DNA of 64,000 nucleotides from Bordetella parapertussis (lineage in GTDB: Bacteria > Pseudomonadota > Gammaproteobacteria > Burkholderiales > Thiobacillaceae), in contig CAMDCO010000001.1 of assembly GCA_945890495.1 (NCBI GenBank), forward strand, positions 108,003 to 172,002, written 5' to 3'. The notes under the pieces are model-generated. The model worked only from the letters and a program-made list of their open reading frames with translations. It was not told the origin of the DNA and did not search any database. Position 1 is the first letter of the stretch, and the number at the start of each line of letters is the position of its first letter. A program made the translations under genes and the position numbers. Of this stretch, positions 20,197-29,682 are shown piece after piece.

Positions 20197-21075
20197 CTAG
20201 GCCGCCAGCGGCAAGGGCGTTATGCGCACAATCTTCTTGGCCGCCTGACCGCGGGTTGCCTGACCCTCCGTCAACCAGACGATCGCACCTGTTGGGCAAC
20301 GCTCGATGGACTTGAGGCTGGCCAAATCATTGCGGGTGTAGTCGATCACGGCCAGATTTCGGTCCATGTGCATGAGACCTGACGGGGAATCCGCCACACA
20401 TTTCCCACAAGCGTTACAGGCCACGGAACACTGGGCCTCGGCGATATCACCTTCGGCATGACTCTTGCACGCCACCCATAACTGGTGGCTGATCGGCTGC
20501 AGGGAAAACAAGGTTTTGGGGCAGACTTCCACGCAGTCACCGCACGCCGTACAAAGCCCCGTATCAACAACAGGCAATCCAAAACCATTCATATGAATGG
20601 CAGCAAACTCGCACACCGTCTCACAGTCGCCAAGACCAAGGCAGCCCCAAGCACAGTCTTTTCCCCCACCGCTCACCGTGGCTGCCGCACGACAATGCCT
20701 CAAACCTTCATAACGCGCCCGCATGCGGGCCACATGGTGACCGCCGGCGCAAGCCAGCCGCGCCACCTGTTTTTCCACTTCGCCCATCGCAACACCCAGC
20801 ATCCCGGCGATATAGGCATTCATCTCGGGCGGATTAACCGAGCACTTTGCCGGCACGATGTCGCCGGAAACGACCTGTTCGGCAAAGTTACGACACCCCG
20901 CCGTCCCACAAGCCCCGCAGTTGGAGTGGGGCAGACAATCCTCGACCGCATCGATGCGTGCGTCCTCAAACACCTGCATGCGACGGCTAGCGATAGACAG
21001 AAACCCAGCCAAAACACCCCCAAGGGTCGCCATGAAGGCCCCGGCCAGGATGATGCCCGTCCAAGTCTCGCTCAC
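20197..21075 (-). CDS. rnfB: RnfB-like electron transport complex subunit with atypical Fe-S motifs
   Basis: N-terminal TM, CGACGTAGCRNFAEQVVSG, CAWGCLGLGDCETVCEF, CTACGDCVEVCP, CNACGKCVADSP. Confidence 0.9.
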   Translation of the reverse strand: MSETWTGIILAGAFMATLGGVLAGFLSIASRRMQVFEDARIDAVEDCLPHSNCGACGTAGCRNFAEQVVSGDIVPAKCSVNPPEMNAYIAGMLGVAMGEVEKQVARLACAGGHHVARMRARYEGLRHCRAAATVSGGGKDCAWGCLGLGDCETVCEFAAIHMNGFGLPVVDTGLCTACGDCVEVCPKTLFSLQPISHQLWVACKSHAEGDIAEAQCSVACNACGKCVADSPSGLMHMDRNLAVIDYTRNDLASLKSIERCPTGAIVWLTEGQATRGQAAKKIVRITPLPLAA

Positions 21076-21253
21076 TCACCGCTCCTTGTGCCATTAAAAA
21101 TTTATAACCCGATAACAAAGTCTATATATTTTCAAATGCATCGACTAACAAATATTTCAATCCAGAGTATTAAAGAACTGAATTATTATTCGGCGGACCC
21201 CATAAGCGAGAATATATGCCGTGCCCAAGCCAGAATTCCCCCAAGAGGCCCCC

Positions 21254-22294
21254 ATGTACTATAAGAACAATCGCATCAAGCAATTGCGCGCCTTTCAGAA
21301 CGTCGTAAAGGCTGGAAATATTTCGCGCGCGGCCGAGCGACTGTGTCTCAGTCAGCCCGCCGTCTCACTACAAATACAGGCCCTTGAGCGCGAGATGGGC
21401 ATCGTTCTGTTCGAACGCCGTGGCCCGAATCTACGCCTGACCCCGGAGGGGGAGGCCCTGTACCACCTCGCGGAACCGCTGGTGGAGGGTGTCGACAAGC
21501 TGCAGGAAAACTTTGCCGCCCTGTTTGGCAATGTGAATTCTGGCGACCTCAATATTGGGGCCGGCGAATCAACCATTCTCTATGTCCTGCCGGAACCGGT
21601 CCGCTGCTTTGTTAGTCAGCACCCGGGCGTACGCCTCAAGCTGAACAATGTAACCGGGCGCGACGGCATGAAAATGCTGCGCGCCAATGAAATCGATCTT
21701 GCGGTCGGCTCCATGCTGGAGGTTCCCGAGGATCTCGAATATCGCCCCTTTGCGACCTTTGATCCCGTGCTCATTACCCCGCAGGATCACCCCTTGGCCC
21801 AACTGGCGAGCACGCGCGAAATCACCCTGGAAGACATCAGCGCCTACGGTCTCATCCTGCCGCCGGCCCATCTATCCACCTGGCGTATCGTCAAGTATGT
21901 ATTCCAGCAACACAATCTGACCTTTACGGTCACGCTTGAGGCCGGCGGGTGGGAGGTCATCAAAAAGTATGTTGAATTGGGGATGGGGATTTCCATCGTC
22001 ACCGATATCTGCCTCGGCGGTACCGAGCGGTTGGCGCGCATCCCACTTGTACGCTACTTCCCGCAACGCAGTTACGGGTTAGTACTGCGTCGCGGCGGGG
22101 TCCTGTCACCCCAGGCGCGGCGTTTTATCGAAGTCCTGGAGGATGTGTACCAGACCCGGCCACCCCTGCCACAGACGCAGACGGTTACCGCAATGGGAAT
22201 AGCCGCGTCTACACCGAAGCCTGGACGACGATCACGCAAAGGGCCAACAGACCCTGCGGCAACAAGCCCAGACCCAGCACGGCCAGACCGTTGA
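21254..22294 (+). CDS. LysR-family transcriptional regulator
   Basis: RIKQLRAFQNVVKAGNISRAAERLCLSQPAVSLQIQALEREMGIVLFERRG HTH; divergent from rnfB. Confidence 0.94.
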   Translation: MYYKNNRIKQLRAFQNVVKAGNISRAAERLCLSQPAVSLQIQALEREMGIVLFERRGPNLRLTPEGEALYHLAEPLVEGVDKLQENFAALFGNVNSGDLNIGAGESTILYVLPEPVRCFVSQHPGVRLKLNNVTGRDGMKMLRANEIDLAVGSMLEVPEDLEYRPFATFDPVLITPQDHPLAQLASTREITLEDISAYGLILPPAHLSTWRIVKYVFQQHNLTFTVTLEAGGWEVIKKYVELGMGISIVTDICLGGTERLARIPLVRYFPQRSYGLVLRRGGVLSPQARRFIEVLEDVYQTRPPLPQTQTVTAMGIAASTPKPGRRSRKGPTDPAATSPDPARPDR

Positions 22295-23645
22295 AGCTGA
22301 GCAGGCCGATGGCCTCTCCGGCCGGGGCAATCTGGCCAGGCCCTTCGCTGGGGGCATCAAAGTACATCAGCTTGACGATGCGCAAGTAGTAGAAGGCGCC
22401 GATCAACGAGAACATGACGGCCACCACGGCCAGCGTAATCCAGCCGCCACCCACCAAGGCCTGAAGCACGAAGAACTTGGCATAGAAACCCAGGAAGGGC
22501 GGCAGGCCCGCCATCGAGAGCATCACTACGGCCATCATCGCCGCCAGCCAGGGATGATCACGGTTCAGGCCACGGAAGGCATCCAGCGTATCGGCCTCTG
22601 CATCCTTGCGCGACAGATGCACGATCAGTCCAAATCCGGCCAGGGTCATGATCAAATAGGAGATCACATAGAACATGCTGGCGGCGAAACCAGCGATGCT
22701 GGCCGCCAACACGCCCAAGAGGAGGAACCCCATATGGGAGATGGTTGAATAGGCCAGCATGCGCTTGATATTGGTCTGCATGATCGCCGCCAGGTTACCA
22801 ATGGCCAGACTGGCCACCGCCATGACCGCCAGCATCGACTGCCAGTCGTGAAGTAACTCGGGCAAGCCCAGAACCAGCATGCGCATGACAATGGCGAAGG
22901 CCGCCAACTTGGGCGCGGAGGCCAGGAACAGGGTTACCACCGTCGGTGCGCCTTGGTAGATGTCAGGCACCCACATGTGGAACGGGGCCACGCCGAGTTT
23001 GAAACCAATGCCCGCCACGATAAATACGAGGGCAAAGGTCAACAACATCGTATTGCCCGACTGACCATGCAGGGCCTCGGCGATGCCGGATAGCTCCAGA
23101 GTGCCGGTCGCGCCGTAAAGCAGCGACATGCCATAGAGAAGCAGGCCCGAGGCCAGCGCACCGAGGATGAAATATTTCATCGCCGCCTCGGAGGACTGCG
23201 CGGAATCCCGCTGCATGGCTACCAGGGTGTAGAGGGACAAGGACAACAACTCCAAGCCCAGATAGAGCGTCAACAGGCTGGCAGAGGAAATCATGACCAT
23301 CATGCCCAGCACGGCAAACAAGGCCAGGGCAAAATACTCACCCCGCAACAAGCCGAATTCGCGTAAGTACGCACGGCCATACACGAACGAGGCCATGGCC
23401 GCGAGGTAGGTCACCAATTTCAGCACATCGCCCATCGGGTCGATGACCACCAACCCGCCCACCAGGGCATCGGTCCCTAGGCCGCCCGTGAGAACGGTCA
23501 GCACCGCCGCACCCAAAAGGGTCAGCAGGGACGGGACATAGCCCGCCGTCGGACACTTGTCCGCCGCCGTCAGCAGCAAGATGACGCTGGCCATGACCAG
23601 CACGAGGATCTCGGGAACGATGGGCAGAAAATCAATCAGCGTCAT
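22209..23645 (-). CDS. nuoN: NADH-quinone oxidoreductase subunit N
   Basis: Proton-translocating membrane domain protein; last gene of nuoA-N order. Confidence 0.95.
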   Translation of the reverse strand: MTLIDFLPIVPEILVLVMASVILLLTAADKCPTAGYVPSLLTLLGAAVLTVLTGGLGTDALVGGLVVIDPMGDVLKLVTYLAAMASFVYGRAYLREFGLLRGEYFALALFAVLGMMVMISSASLLTLYLGLELLSLSLYTLVAMQRDSAQSSEAAMKYFILGALASGLLLYGMSLLYGATGTLELSGIAEALHGQSGNTMLLTFALVFIVAGIGFKLGVAPFHMWVPDIYQGAPTVVTLFLASAPKLAAFAIVMRMLVLGLPELLHDWQSMLAVMAVASLAIGNLAAIMQTNIKRMLAYSTISHMGFLLLGVLAASIAGFAASMFYVISYLIMTLAGFGLIVHLSRKDAEADTLDAFRGLNRDHPWLAAMMAVVMLSMAGLPPFLGFYAKFFVLQALVGGGWITLAVVAVMFSLIGAFYYLRIVKLMYFDAPSEGPGQIAPAGEAIGLLSFNGLAVLGLGLLPQGLLALCVIVVQASV

Positions 23646-23653
23646 GGCAGCTT

Positions 23654-25168
23654 TCAGTGCGCAACGAGGGGCACCAACTTGCTATGGGCCACATGCTCGA
23701 GAAGATTATTAACCGAGACATGCATCACCTCGGTCACCGGGAAGGGGTAAATACCCATGGCCAAGACACACACCGCCAGTATGGAAAGGATCAGGAACTC
23801 GCGTGAGTCGATGTCCGTCATACTCGCGACCTCAGGCCGGGTAATAGGGCCAAAGACGACCCGCTTGTACATCCACAGCGAATACGCCGCACCGAAGATC
23901 AGGGTGGTTCCGGCCAGCGCCGCGTACCAGAAGTTCACTTGGATGGCGCCCAAAATAACCATGAACTCGCCCACGAAACCCGAGGTCGCCGGCAGGCCGG
24001 AATTGGCCATGGCAAACAGCATGAACAAGGCCGCAAACTTGGGCATGGAAGTCGCCACGCCGCCATAATCGGAGATCTGCCGCGAATGCAGGCGGTCATA
24101 CATCACGCCAATACAGAGGAACAAGGCACCCGAGACGAAGCCGTGCGAGATCATCTGCACCAGACCGCCTTCGACCCCCCAACTGTTGAACATGAAGAAA
24201 CCTAGGGTCACAAAACCCATGTGGGCAATCGACGAATAGGCGATCAGCTTCTTCATGTCCGATTGCACCAGGGCCACCAGACCGATGTAAACCACCGCAA
24301 TCAGCGACAGGCCGATGATGAGCCAGGAAAGTTCATGCGAGGCATCGGGCAGGATGGGCAGGGTAAAACGCAGGAAACCGTAGGCACCCACCTTCAGCGT
24401 GATCGCGGCCAACACCACCGAACCGCCGGTCGGTGCCTCCACATGGGCGTCCGGCAACCAGGTATGCACCGGCCACATCGGCACCTTGACCGCAAAGGCG
24501 AAGAAGAAGGCCACAAACAGCAACATCTGCGCACTCATGGCGAGCGGCACCTTGTGCCAGACCAAGATATCGAAACTGCCCCCCGAGGCGAAGAACAGGT
24601 AGAGCATCGCCACCAGCATCAGCAGCGAACCCAACAGCGTGTAGAGGAAGAACTTGATCGCCGCATAGACGCGGTTGGGGCCACCCCAGATACCGATGAT
24701 CAGGTACAGCGGGATCAGCATCGCCTCGAAGAAGACATAAAACAGCACGCCGTCGAGCGACGCAAACACACCGTTGATCAGGCCCGACTGGATCAGGAAG
24801 GCCGCCATGTATTGCGCCACCTTGGTCTTGATCACCACCCAACCCGCCTGCACGACCAACAGGGTCACGAAGCTGTTGAGGACCACGAAGGGCATGGAAA
24901 TGCCATCCACACCCAAGGCGTAATGCACATTGAAGAGGGGGATCCAATTGGCGTGTTCCACAAACTGCATGGCCGCTGTGGAAATATCAAAACCCGTCCA
25001 CAAGGGCAGGGAGACGATAAAGCCCAGCGCCGCGCCCAACAGGGCTAAGGTCCGCTGACCCTCCACGCCGCCGCTGGCGCCATCCTTACCACCCACGGCA
25101 AGGACAAGGAGGCCGGCCACAATGGGCACCCAAATAGTCAGGCTGAGGATTCCGATGCTTTCAAACAT
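23654..25168 (-). CDS. nuoM: NADH-quinone oxidoreductase subunit M
   Basis: YALGVDGISMPFVVL; FEAMLIPLYLIIGIWGG; VHTWLPDAHVEAPTGGSVVLA. Confidence 0.97.
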   Translation of the reverse strand: MFESIGILSLTIWVPIVAGLLVLAVGGKDGASGGVEGQRTLALLGAALGFIVSLPLWTGFDISTAAMQFVEHANWIPLFNVHYALGVDGISMPFVVLNSFVTLLVVQAGWVVIKTKVAQYMAAFLIQSGLINGVFASLDGVLFYVFFEAMLIPLYLIIGIWGGPNRVYAAIKFFLYTLLGSLLMLVAMLYLFFASGGSFDILVWHKVPLAMSAQMLLFVAFFFAFAVKVPMWPVHTWLPDAHVEAPTGGSVVLAAITLKVGAYGFLRFTLPILPDASHELSWLIIGLSLIAVVYIGLVALVQSDMKKLIAYSSIAHMGFVTLGFFMFNSWGVEGGLVQMISHGFVSGALFLCIGVMYDRLHSRQISDYGGVATSMPKFAALFMLFAMANSGLPATSGFVGEFMVILGAIQVNFWYAALAGTTLIFGAAYSLWMYKRVVFGPITRPEVASMTDIDSREFLILSILAVCVLAMGIYPFPVTEVMHVSVNNLLEHVAHSKLVPLVAH

Positions 25169-25210
25169 GTGCTGTTATCCGGTTAGGTCGTCGCTTAATT
25201 TTGTCGCGGC

Positions 25211-27208
25211 TCAAAAGTGTACGAACAAGGTCGCAAGCAAAGCCACGCCGACGATCATGGCAAAGGCATAGTGGTAGAGGTAGCCAGACTGGATCTGGCG
25301 AGTACGCGCCGCCACCCAACCCACCATGCGTGCAGAGCCGTTCACTACCCAGCCATCAATGACAGCGGCATCACCCCAACGCCAGAGGCGGCTCCCCACT
25401 AGACGAGCACCGCCCGCGAAGAACCAGTCGTTGAAACGATCGAAGCCGTATTTCTCTTCGAGGATGGTATAGATAAAACCGGCCCGATTACGGATCGCCT
25501 GCGGCAGGTCTGGGCGCACCAGATACAGATAGTAGGCCGTTCCGACACCCGCCACCGCCAGCCAGAATGGCAGCGTAGTCAGTGCGTGGATAGCCATCGC
25601 CATCGCCCCGTGGAACCCGTGAGTCAACTCCTTCATGGCCGGATGCAGTGCCGTATTGACATGGATGGCATGGCCAAACCAGTCGCCTGCCACCAGCGGG
25701 CCTATCGTCAGGTAACCGATCACGACCGATGGGATGGCCAGCAAGATTAGCGGCAGGGTGACCACCCACGGCGTCTCGTGCGGCGCATGATGGTGGCCGT
25801 GCGAATCGCCTCCTTCGTCGTGGCCGTGCTGGGCGTGGGCGTTGTGGAAACGCTCCTTGCCGTGGAAGACCATGAAATACATCCGGAAGGAATAGAAGGC
25901 CGTCACGAATACGCCCGCCGCCACCGCGAAATAGGCGAAACTGGAACCGGCCAGGTGCGAGGCGTGCACCGCCTCGATGATCGAGTCCTTGGAATAAAAG
26001 CCCGACAGGAAGGGCGTGCCAATCAAGGCCAACGAACCGATCAACGAGGTGATCCAGGTGATCGGAAGGTATTTGCGCAGGCCGCCCATTTTGCGGATGT
26101 CTTGCTCATGATGCATGGCCATGATGACCGAACCCGCCGCCAGGAACAGTAAGGCCTTGAAGAAGGCATGCGTCATCAGGTGGAAGATCGCCACCGAGTA
26201 GGCCGAGGCACCCAAGGCAACGGTCATATAACCCAACTGCGACAGGGTCGAATAGGCGATGACCCGCTTGATGTCGTTCTGGATCACGCCGAGGAAGCCC
26301 ATGAACAAGGCCGTAATGGCACCGATCACCATGACGAAGGACAGGGCCGTATCCGACAACTCAAACAACGGCGACATACGCGCCACCATGAAGATGCCGG
26401 CCGTCACCATGGTCGCGGCATGGATCAGGGCCGAGATCGGGGTCGGGCCTTCCATTGAGTCCGGCAGCCAAACATGGAGCGGGAACTGGGCTGATTTACC
26501 CATGGCACCAATGAACAGCAGGATGCAGATCACCGTCAGGACCGACCAGCTATGGCCAGGCCAGATCGTCATCATGTGGCCCTGCATGCCCATGGCGTTG
26601 TTAAACACCTGCTGATAATCCAGCGTACCGAAGTAGGCCAGCACCAAACCGATGCCCAGCAGGAAGCCAAAGTCGCCGACGCGGTTAACCAGGAAGGCCT
26701 TGAGGTTGGCGTAGATGGCCGTCTCGCGGGTGTACCAGAAGCCAATCAGGAGATAGGACACCAGGCCCACGGCCTCCCAGCCGAAGAACAACTGCAGGAA
26801 GTTGTTGGCCATCACCAACATCAACATGGAGAAGGTGAACAAGCTGATGTAACTAAAGAAGCGTTGGTAACCCGGGTCCTCGGCCATGTAGCCAACGGTG
26901 TAGATGTGCACCATTAACGACACAAAGGTCACCACCAGCATCATCAGCACGGTCAGACGGTCGATCAGGAAACCGATCTCCAGCCGCACATCGCCACTGG
27001 CCAGCCAGGTATAGACCGAGCCGTTGTAGGTATTGCCGGCTAACACATCCTGAAAGATCACCAGGGAACCCAAGAAGGCAATGGCCACACCGAGGATAGT
27101 GACCGTGTGCGCGCCGCGCCGTCCAATGGCTTTTCCGAACAGGCCCGCGACGATTGCGCCAACCAAAGGCGCCATGGGGACGAGCAGATAAAGGGTCTTC
27201 ATATCCAT
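25211..27208 (-). CDS. nuoL: NADH-quinone oxidoreductase subunit L
   Basis: FGWEAVGLVSYLLIGFWYTR; LHVWLPDSMEGPTPISALIHAATMVTAGIFM. Confidence 0.97.
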   Translation of the reverse strand: MDMKTLYLLVPMAPLVGAIVAGLFGKAIGRRGAHTVTILGVAIAFLGSLVIFQDVLAGNTYNGSVYTWLASGDVRLEIGFLIDRLTVLMMLVVTFVSLMVHIYTVGYMAEDPGYQRFFSYISLFTFSMLMLVMANNFLQLFFGWEAVGLVSYLLIGFWYTRETAIYANLKAFLVNRVGDFGFLLGIGLVLAYFGTLDYQQVFNNAMGMQGHMMTIWPGHSWSVLTVICILLFIGAMGKSAQFPLHVWLPDSMEGPTPISALIHAATMVTAGIFMVARMSPLFELSDTALSFVMVIGAITALFMGFLGVIQNDIKRVIAYSTLSQLGYMTVALGASAYSVAIFHLMTHAFFKALLFLAAGSVIMAMHHEQDIRKMGGLRKYLPITWITSLIGSLALIGTPFLSGFYSKDSIIEAVHASHLAGSSFAYFAVAAGVFVTAFYSFRMYFMVFHGKERFHNAHAQHGHDEGGDSHGHHHAPHETPWVVTLPLILLAIPSVVIGYLTIGPLVAGDWFGHAIHVNTALHPAMKELTHGFHGAMAMAIHALTTLPFWLAVAGVGTAYYLYLVRPDLPQAIRNRAGFIYTILEEKYGFDRFNDWFFAGGARLVGSRLWRWGDAAVIDGWVVNGSARMVGWVAARTRQIQSGYLYHYAFAMIVGVALLATLFVHF

Positions 27209-27212
27209 GACA

Positions 27213-27518
27213 TCAACCCTTCAAAGATCCAAGGTCATCGACATGGATGCTGCGCAGATTACGGAACAGTAACACCAGGATCGCCAAGCCAATGGCGGAC
27301 TCGGCGGCCGCCACCGTCAGGATGAAGAACACGAACACCTGCCCGGAAAGGTCGTTCAGATAATGCGAGAAGGCGACGAAGTTCATGTTGACCGCCAACA
27401 GCATCAGCTCGATGGTCATCAGGATGACCACGAGGTTTTTGCGGTTGAGAAACAGGCCCATGATGCTGATCGCAAAGAGCAGGGAACCCAAGATCAGATA
27501 GTGGTTTACGGTAATCAT
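27213..27518 (-). CDS. nuoK: NADH-quinone oxidoreductase subunit K
   Basis: [44 protein letters not shown]; start corrected from 27620. Confidence 0.97.
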   Translation of the reverse strand: MITVNHYLILGSLLFAISIMGLFLNRKNLVVILMTIELMLLAVNMNFVAFSHYLNDLSGQVFVFFILTVAAAESAIGLAILVLLFRNLRSIHVDDLGSLKG

Positions 27519-28132
27519 TCCTCGTCCTCCACGGGCGCACCGGGTTTCTGCGGTTTCAAGTTCACCATGCGCAGACGGTCGGCCTTCTTCACCACCACCT
27601 GGGTCGCCGGATCGCGCCACTTGAGGCCGGGGCGGCGACGCAAGGTCAACACAATGGCCGCCACAATGGCCACCAACAAGATCACCGCGGCAAGTTCAAA
27701 CGCGTAGGCATATTCGGTATACAGGACGCGGCCCAGGGCCTTCGTATTGCTGTAGTCGGCCGGTTTGGGTTCAGGCATCTTCAAGCCGAAGTTTTGCCCA
27801 CCCAGGACGATATACATCTCCAGTGCCATCAAGCCCGAGATCAATCCGGCCAGCGGCAGGTATTTGCGGAAATCAGCGCGCATCGTCTCGATATTGATGT
27901 CGAGCATCATGACCACGAAGAGGAACAACACCATGACCGCGCCGACATAGACCAACACCAGGGTAATGGCGAGGAACTCGGCCTCCAGCAAGACCCAGAG
28001 TCCGGCGGCCGTAAAGAAGGCCAAGACCAAGAACAAGGCGGCATGGACCGGATGACGCACGGTCACCACACGCAACCCGGCTAGAAGCAGGATGGCTGAA
28101 AGGAAGTAAAAGACAACGCTGGTAAATTCCAT
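27515..28132 (-). CDS. nuoJ: NADH-quinone oxidoreductase subunit J
   Basis: [51 protein letters not shown]. Confidence 0.96.
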   Translation of the reverse strand: MEFTSVVFYFLSAILLLAGLRVVTVRHPVHAALFLVLAFFTAAGLWVLLEAEFLAITLVLVYVGAVMVLFLFVVMMLDINIETMRADFRKYLPLAGLISGLMALEMYIVLGGQNFGLKMPEPKPADYSNTKALGRVLYTEYAYAFELAAVILLVAIVAAIVLTLRRRPGLKWRDPATQVVVKKADRLRMVNLKPQKPGAPVEDEE

Positions 28133-28144
28133 CGTATTTATCCG

Positions 28145-28636
28145 TTAGCGATATTTGGCGTCTGCCGCCTTGTTGCGGGCAATCTCCGCCTCGTACTGAT
28201 CTCCCACCGCCAGCAACATGTCCTTGGTGTAATAGAGATCACCGCGCTTCTCACCGTGATAGGCAAAGATATGGGTCTCGACAATCGCATCGACCGGACA
28301 GGCCTCTTCGCAATAACCACAGAAGATGCACTTGGTCAGGTCGATGTCATAGCGCGTGGTGCGGCGCGAGCCGTCCTCGCGCTGCGCCGATTCAATCGTA
28401 ATGGCCAGGGCCGGGCAGGCCGTCTCGCACAGCTTGCAGGCGATACAACGCTCCTCGCCATTGGCATAACGACGCTGCGCATGCAGACCCCGGAAGCGCG
28501 GCGACATCGGCGTATGTTGCTCCGGATACATGATCGTGATCTTGCGCTCGAACAGATGCCGGCCCGTCACCGCCATCCCTTTCAGCAACTCCACGAGCAG
28601 GAAGGTCTTGAAGAACTGTTGAATCCACTTGAACAT
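28145..28636 (-). CDS. nuoI: NADH-quinone oxidoreductase subunit I
   Basis: [39 protein letters not shown]; start corrected to MFKWIQQ. Confidence 0.97.
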   Translation of the reverse strand: MFKWIQQFFKTFLLVELLKGMAVTGRHLFERKITIMYPEQHTPMSPRFRGLHAQRRYANGEERCIACKLCETACPALAITIESAQREDGSRRTTRYDIDLTKCIFCGYCEEACPVDAIVETHIFAYHGEKRGDLYYTKDMLLAVGDQYEAEIARNKAADAKYR

Positions 28637-28662
28637 CGTGTGTCGTCCTTGTCCTTGGCGGT

Positions 28663-29682
28663 TCAATGGAAGAATCGGCCGAGTGAGGTCTGCATCGCGG
28701 CAGCCATCACCAGAAGCCAGACCAGGGTCACCGGGATCAGCACCTTCCAACCCAGACGCATGATCTGGTCATAGCGATAACGCGGGAAGGTGGCGCGAAA
28801 CCAGAGGAACAGGAACAGGATGAAGCTGGTCTTGGCCAGCAGCCAGACGAGGCTATCGGGCAGGAAGGGAACCGGTGACAGCCAGCCGCCCAAGAACATC
28901 AGCGCCGTCATCGCCGAGACCAGGATCATGTTGGCATATTCAGCCAAGAAGAACACCGCGAAGGCCATGCCCGAGTAGTCGACATGGAAACCGGCCACGA
29001 TCTCAGACTCGCCCTCGGCCACATCGAAGGGCGAGCGGTTGGTCTCGGCCAAGATGGCAATCAGATAGACCATGAACATCGGGAACAGCGGAAGGAAATA
29101 CCAGTGCCAGAAGCCGCCCGCTTGCGCGCGGACGATATCGCCCAGATTCAGGCTCTGCGCCGCCATCAGCACGCCCACTAAGGCGAAGCCCATGGCGATC
29201 TCGTAGGACACAATCTGCGCCGCCGAACGCATGGCACCCAGGAAGGCGTATTTCGAGTTGGAGGCCCAACCCGCCAAGATCACGCCGTACACGCCCATCG
29301 AGGTAATCGCCATCACATAGAGCAGGCTGGCATCGAGATCGGCCAAAACCAGCGTATCGCCGAACGGGATCACCGCCCAAGCGGCTAAGGCGGGGGCCAG
29401 CGCCAGCACCGGGGCGAGGAGGAACACCCCCTTGCTAGCCCCGGTCGGAATAATAATTTCCTTGAACATCAGCTTCAGGGCATCGGCGATCGGTTGCAAC
29501 CAGCCTTTTGGGCCGACCCGGTTGGGGCCGATCCGAACCTGCATGTAACCAATAATCTTGCGCTCGGCATAGGTCAGGTAGGCCACACCGATCAACAACG
29601 GCAAAACGATGGCCATGATCTTGACCAAGGTCCAGATCGGCAGCCAGGCCGGTCCCAGGAGGTTTTGAATCTGATCCATCAT
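28663..29682 (-). CDS. nuoH: NADH-quinone oxidoreductase subunit H
   Basis: [33 protein letters not shown]; start corrected to MMDQIQN. Confidence 0.97.
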   Translation of the reverse strand: MMDQIQNLLGPAWLPIWTLVKIMAIVLPLLIGVAYLTYAERKIIGYMQVRIGPNRVGPKGWLQPIADALKLMFKEIIIPTGASKGVFLLAPVLALAPALAAWAVIPFGDTLVLADLDASLLYVMAITSMGVYGVILAGWASNSKYAFLGAMRSAAQIVSYEIAMGFALVGVLMAAQSLNLGDIVRAQAGGFWHWYFLPLFPMFMVYLIAILAETNRSPFDVAEGESEIVAGFHVDYSGMAFAVFFLAEYANMILVSAMTALMFLGGWLSPVPFLPDSLVWLLAKTSFILFLFLWFRATFPRYRYDQIMRLGWKVLIPVTLVWLLVMAAAMQTSLGRFFH

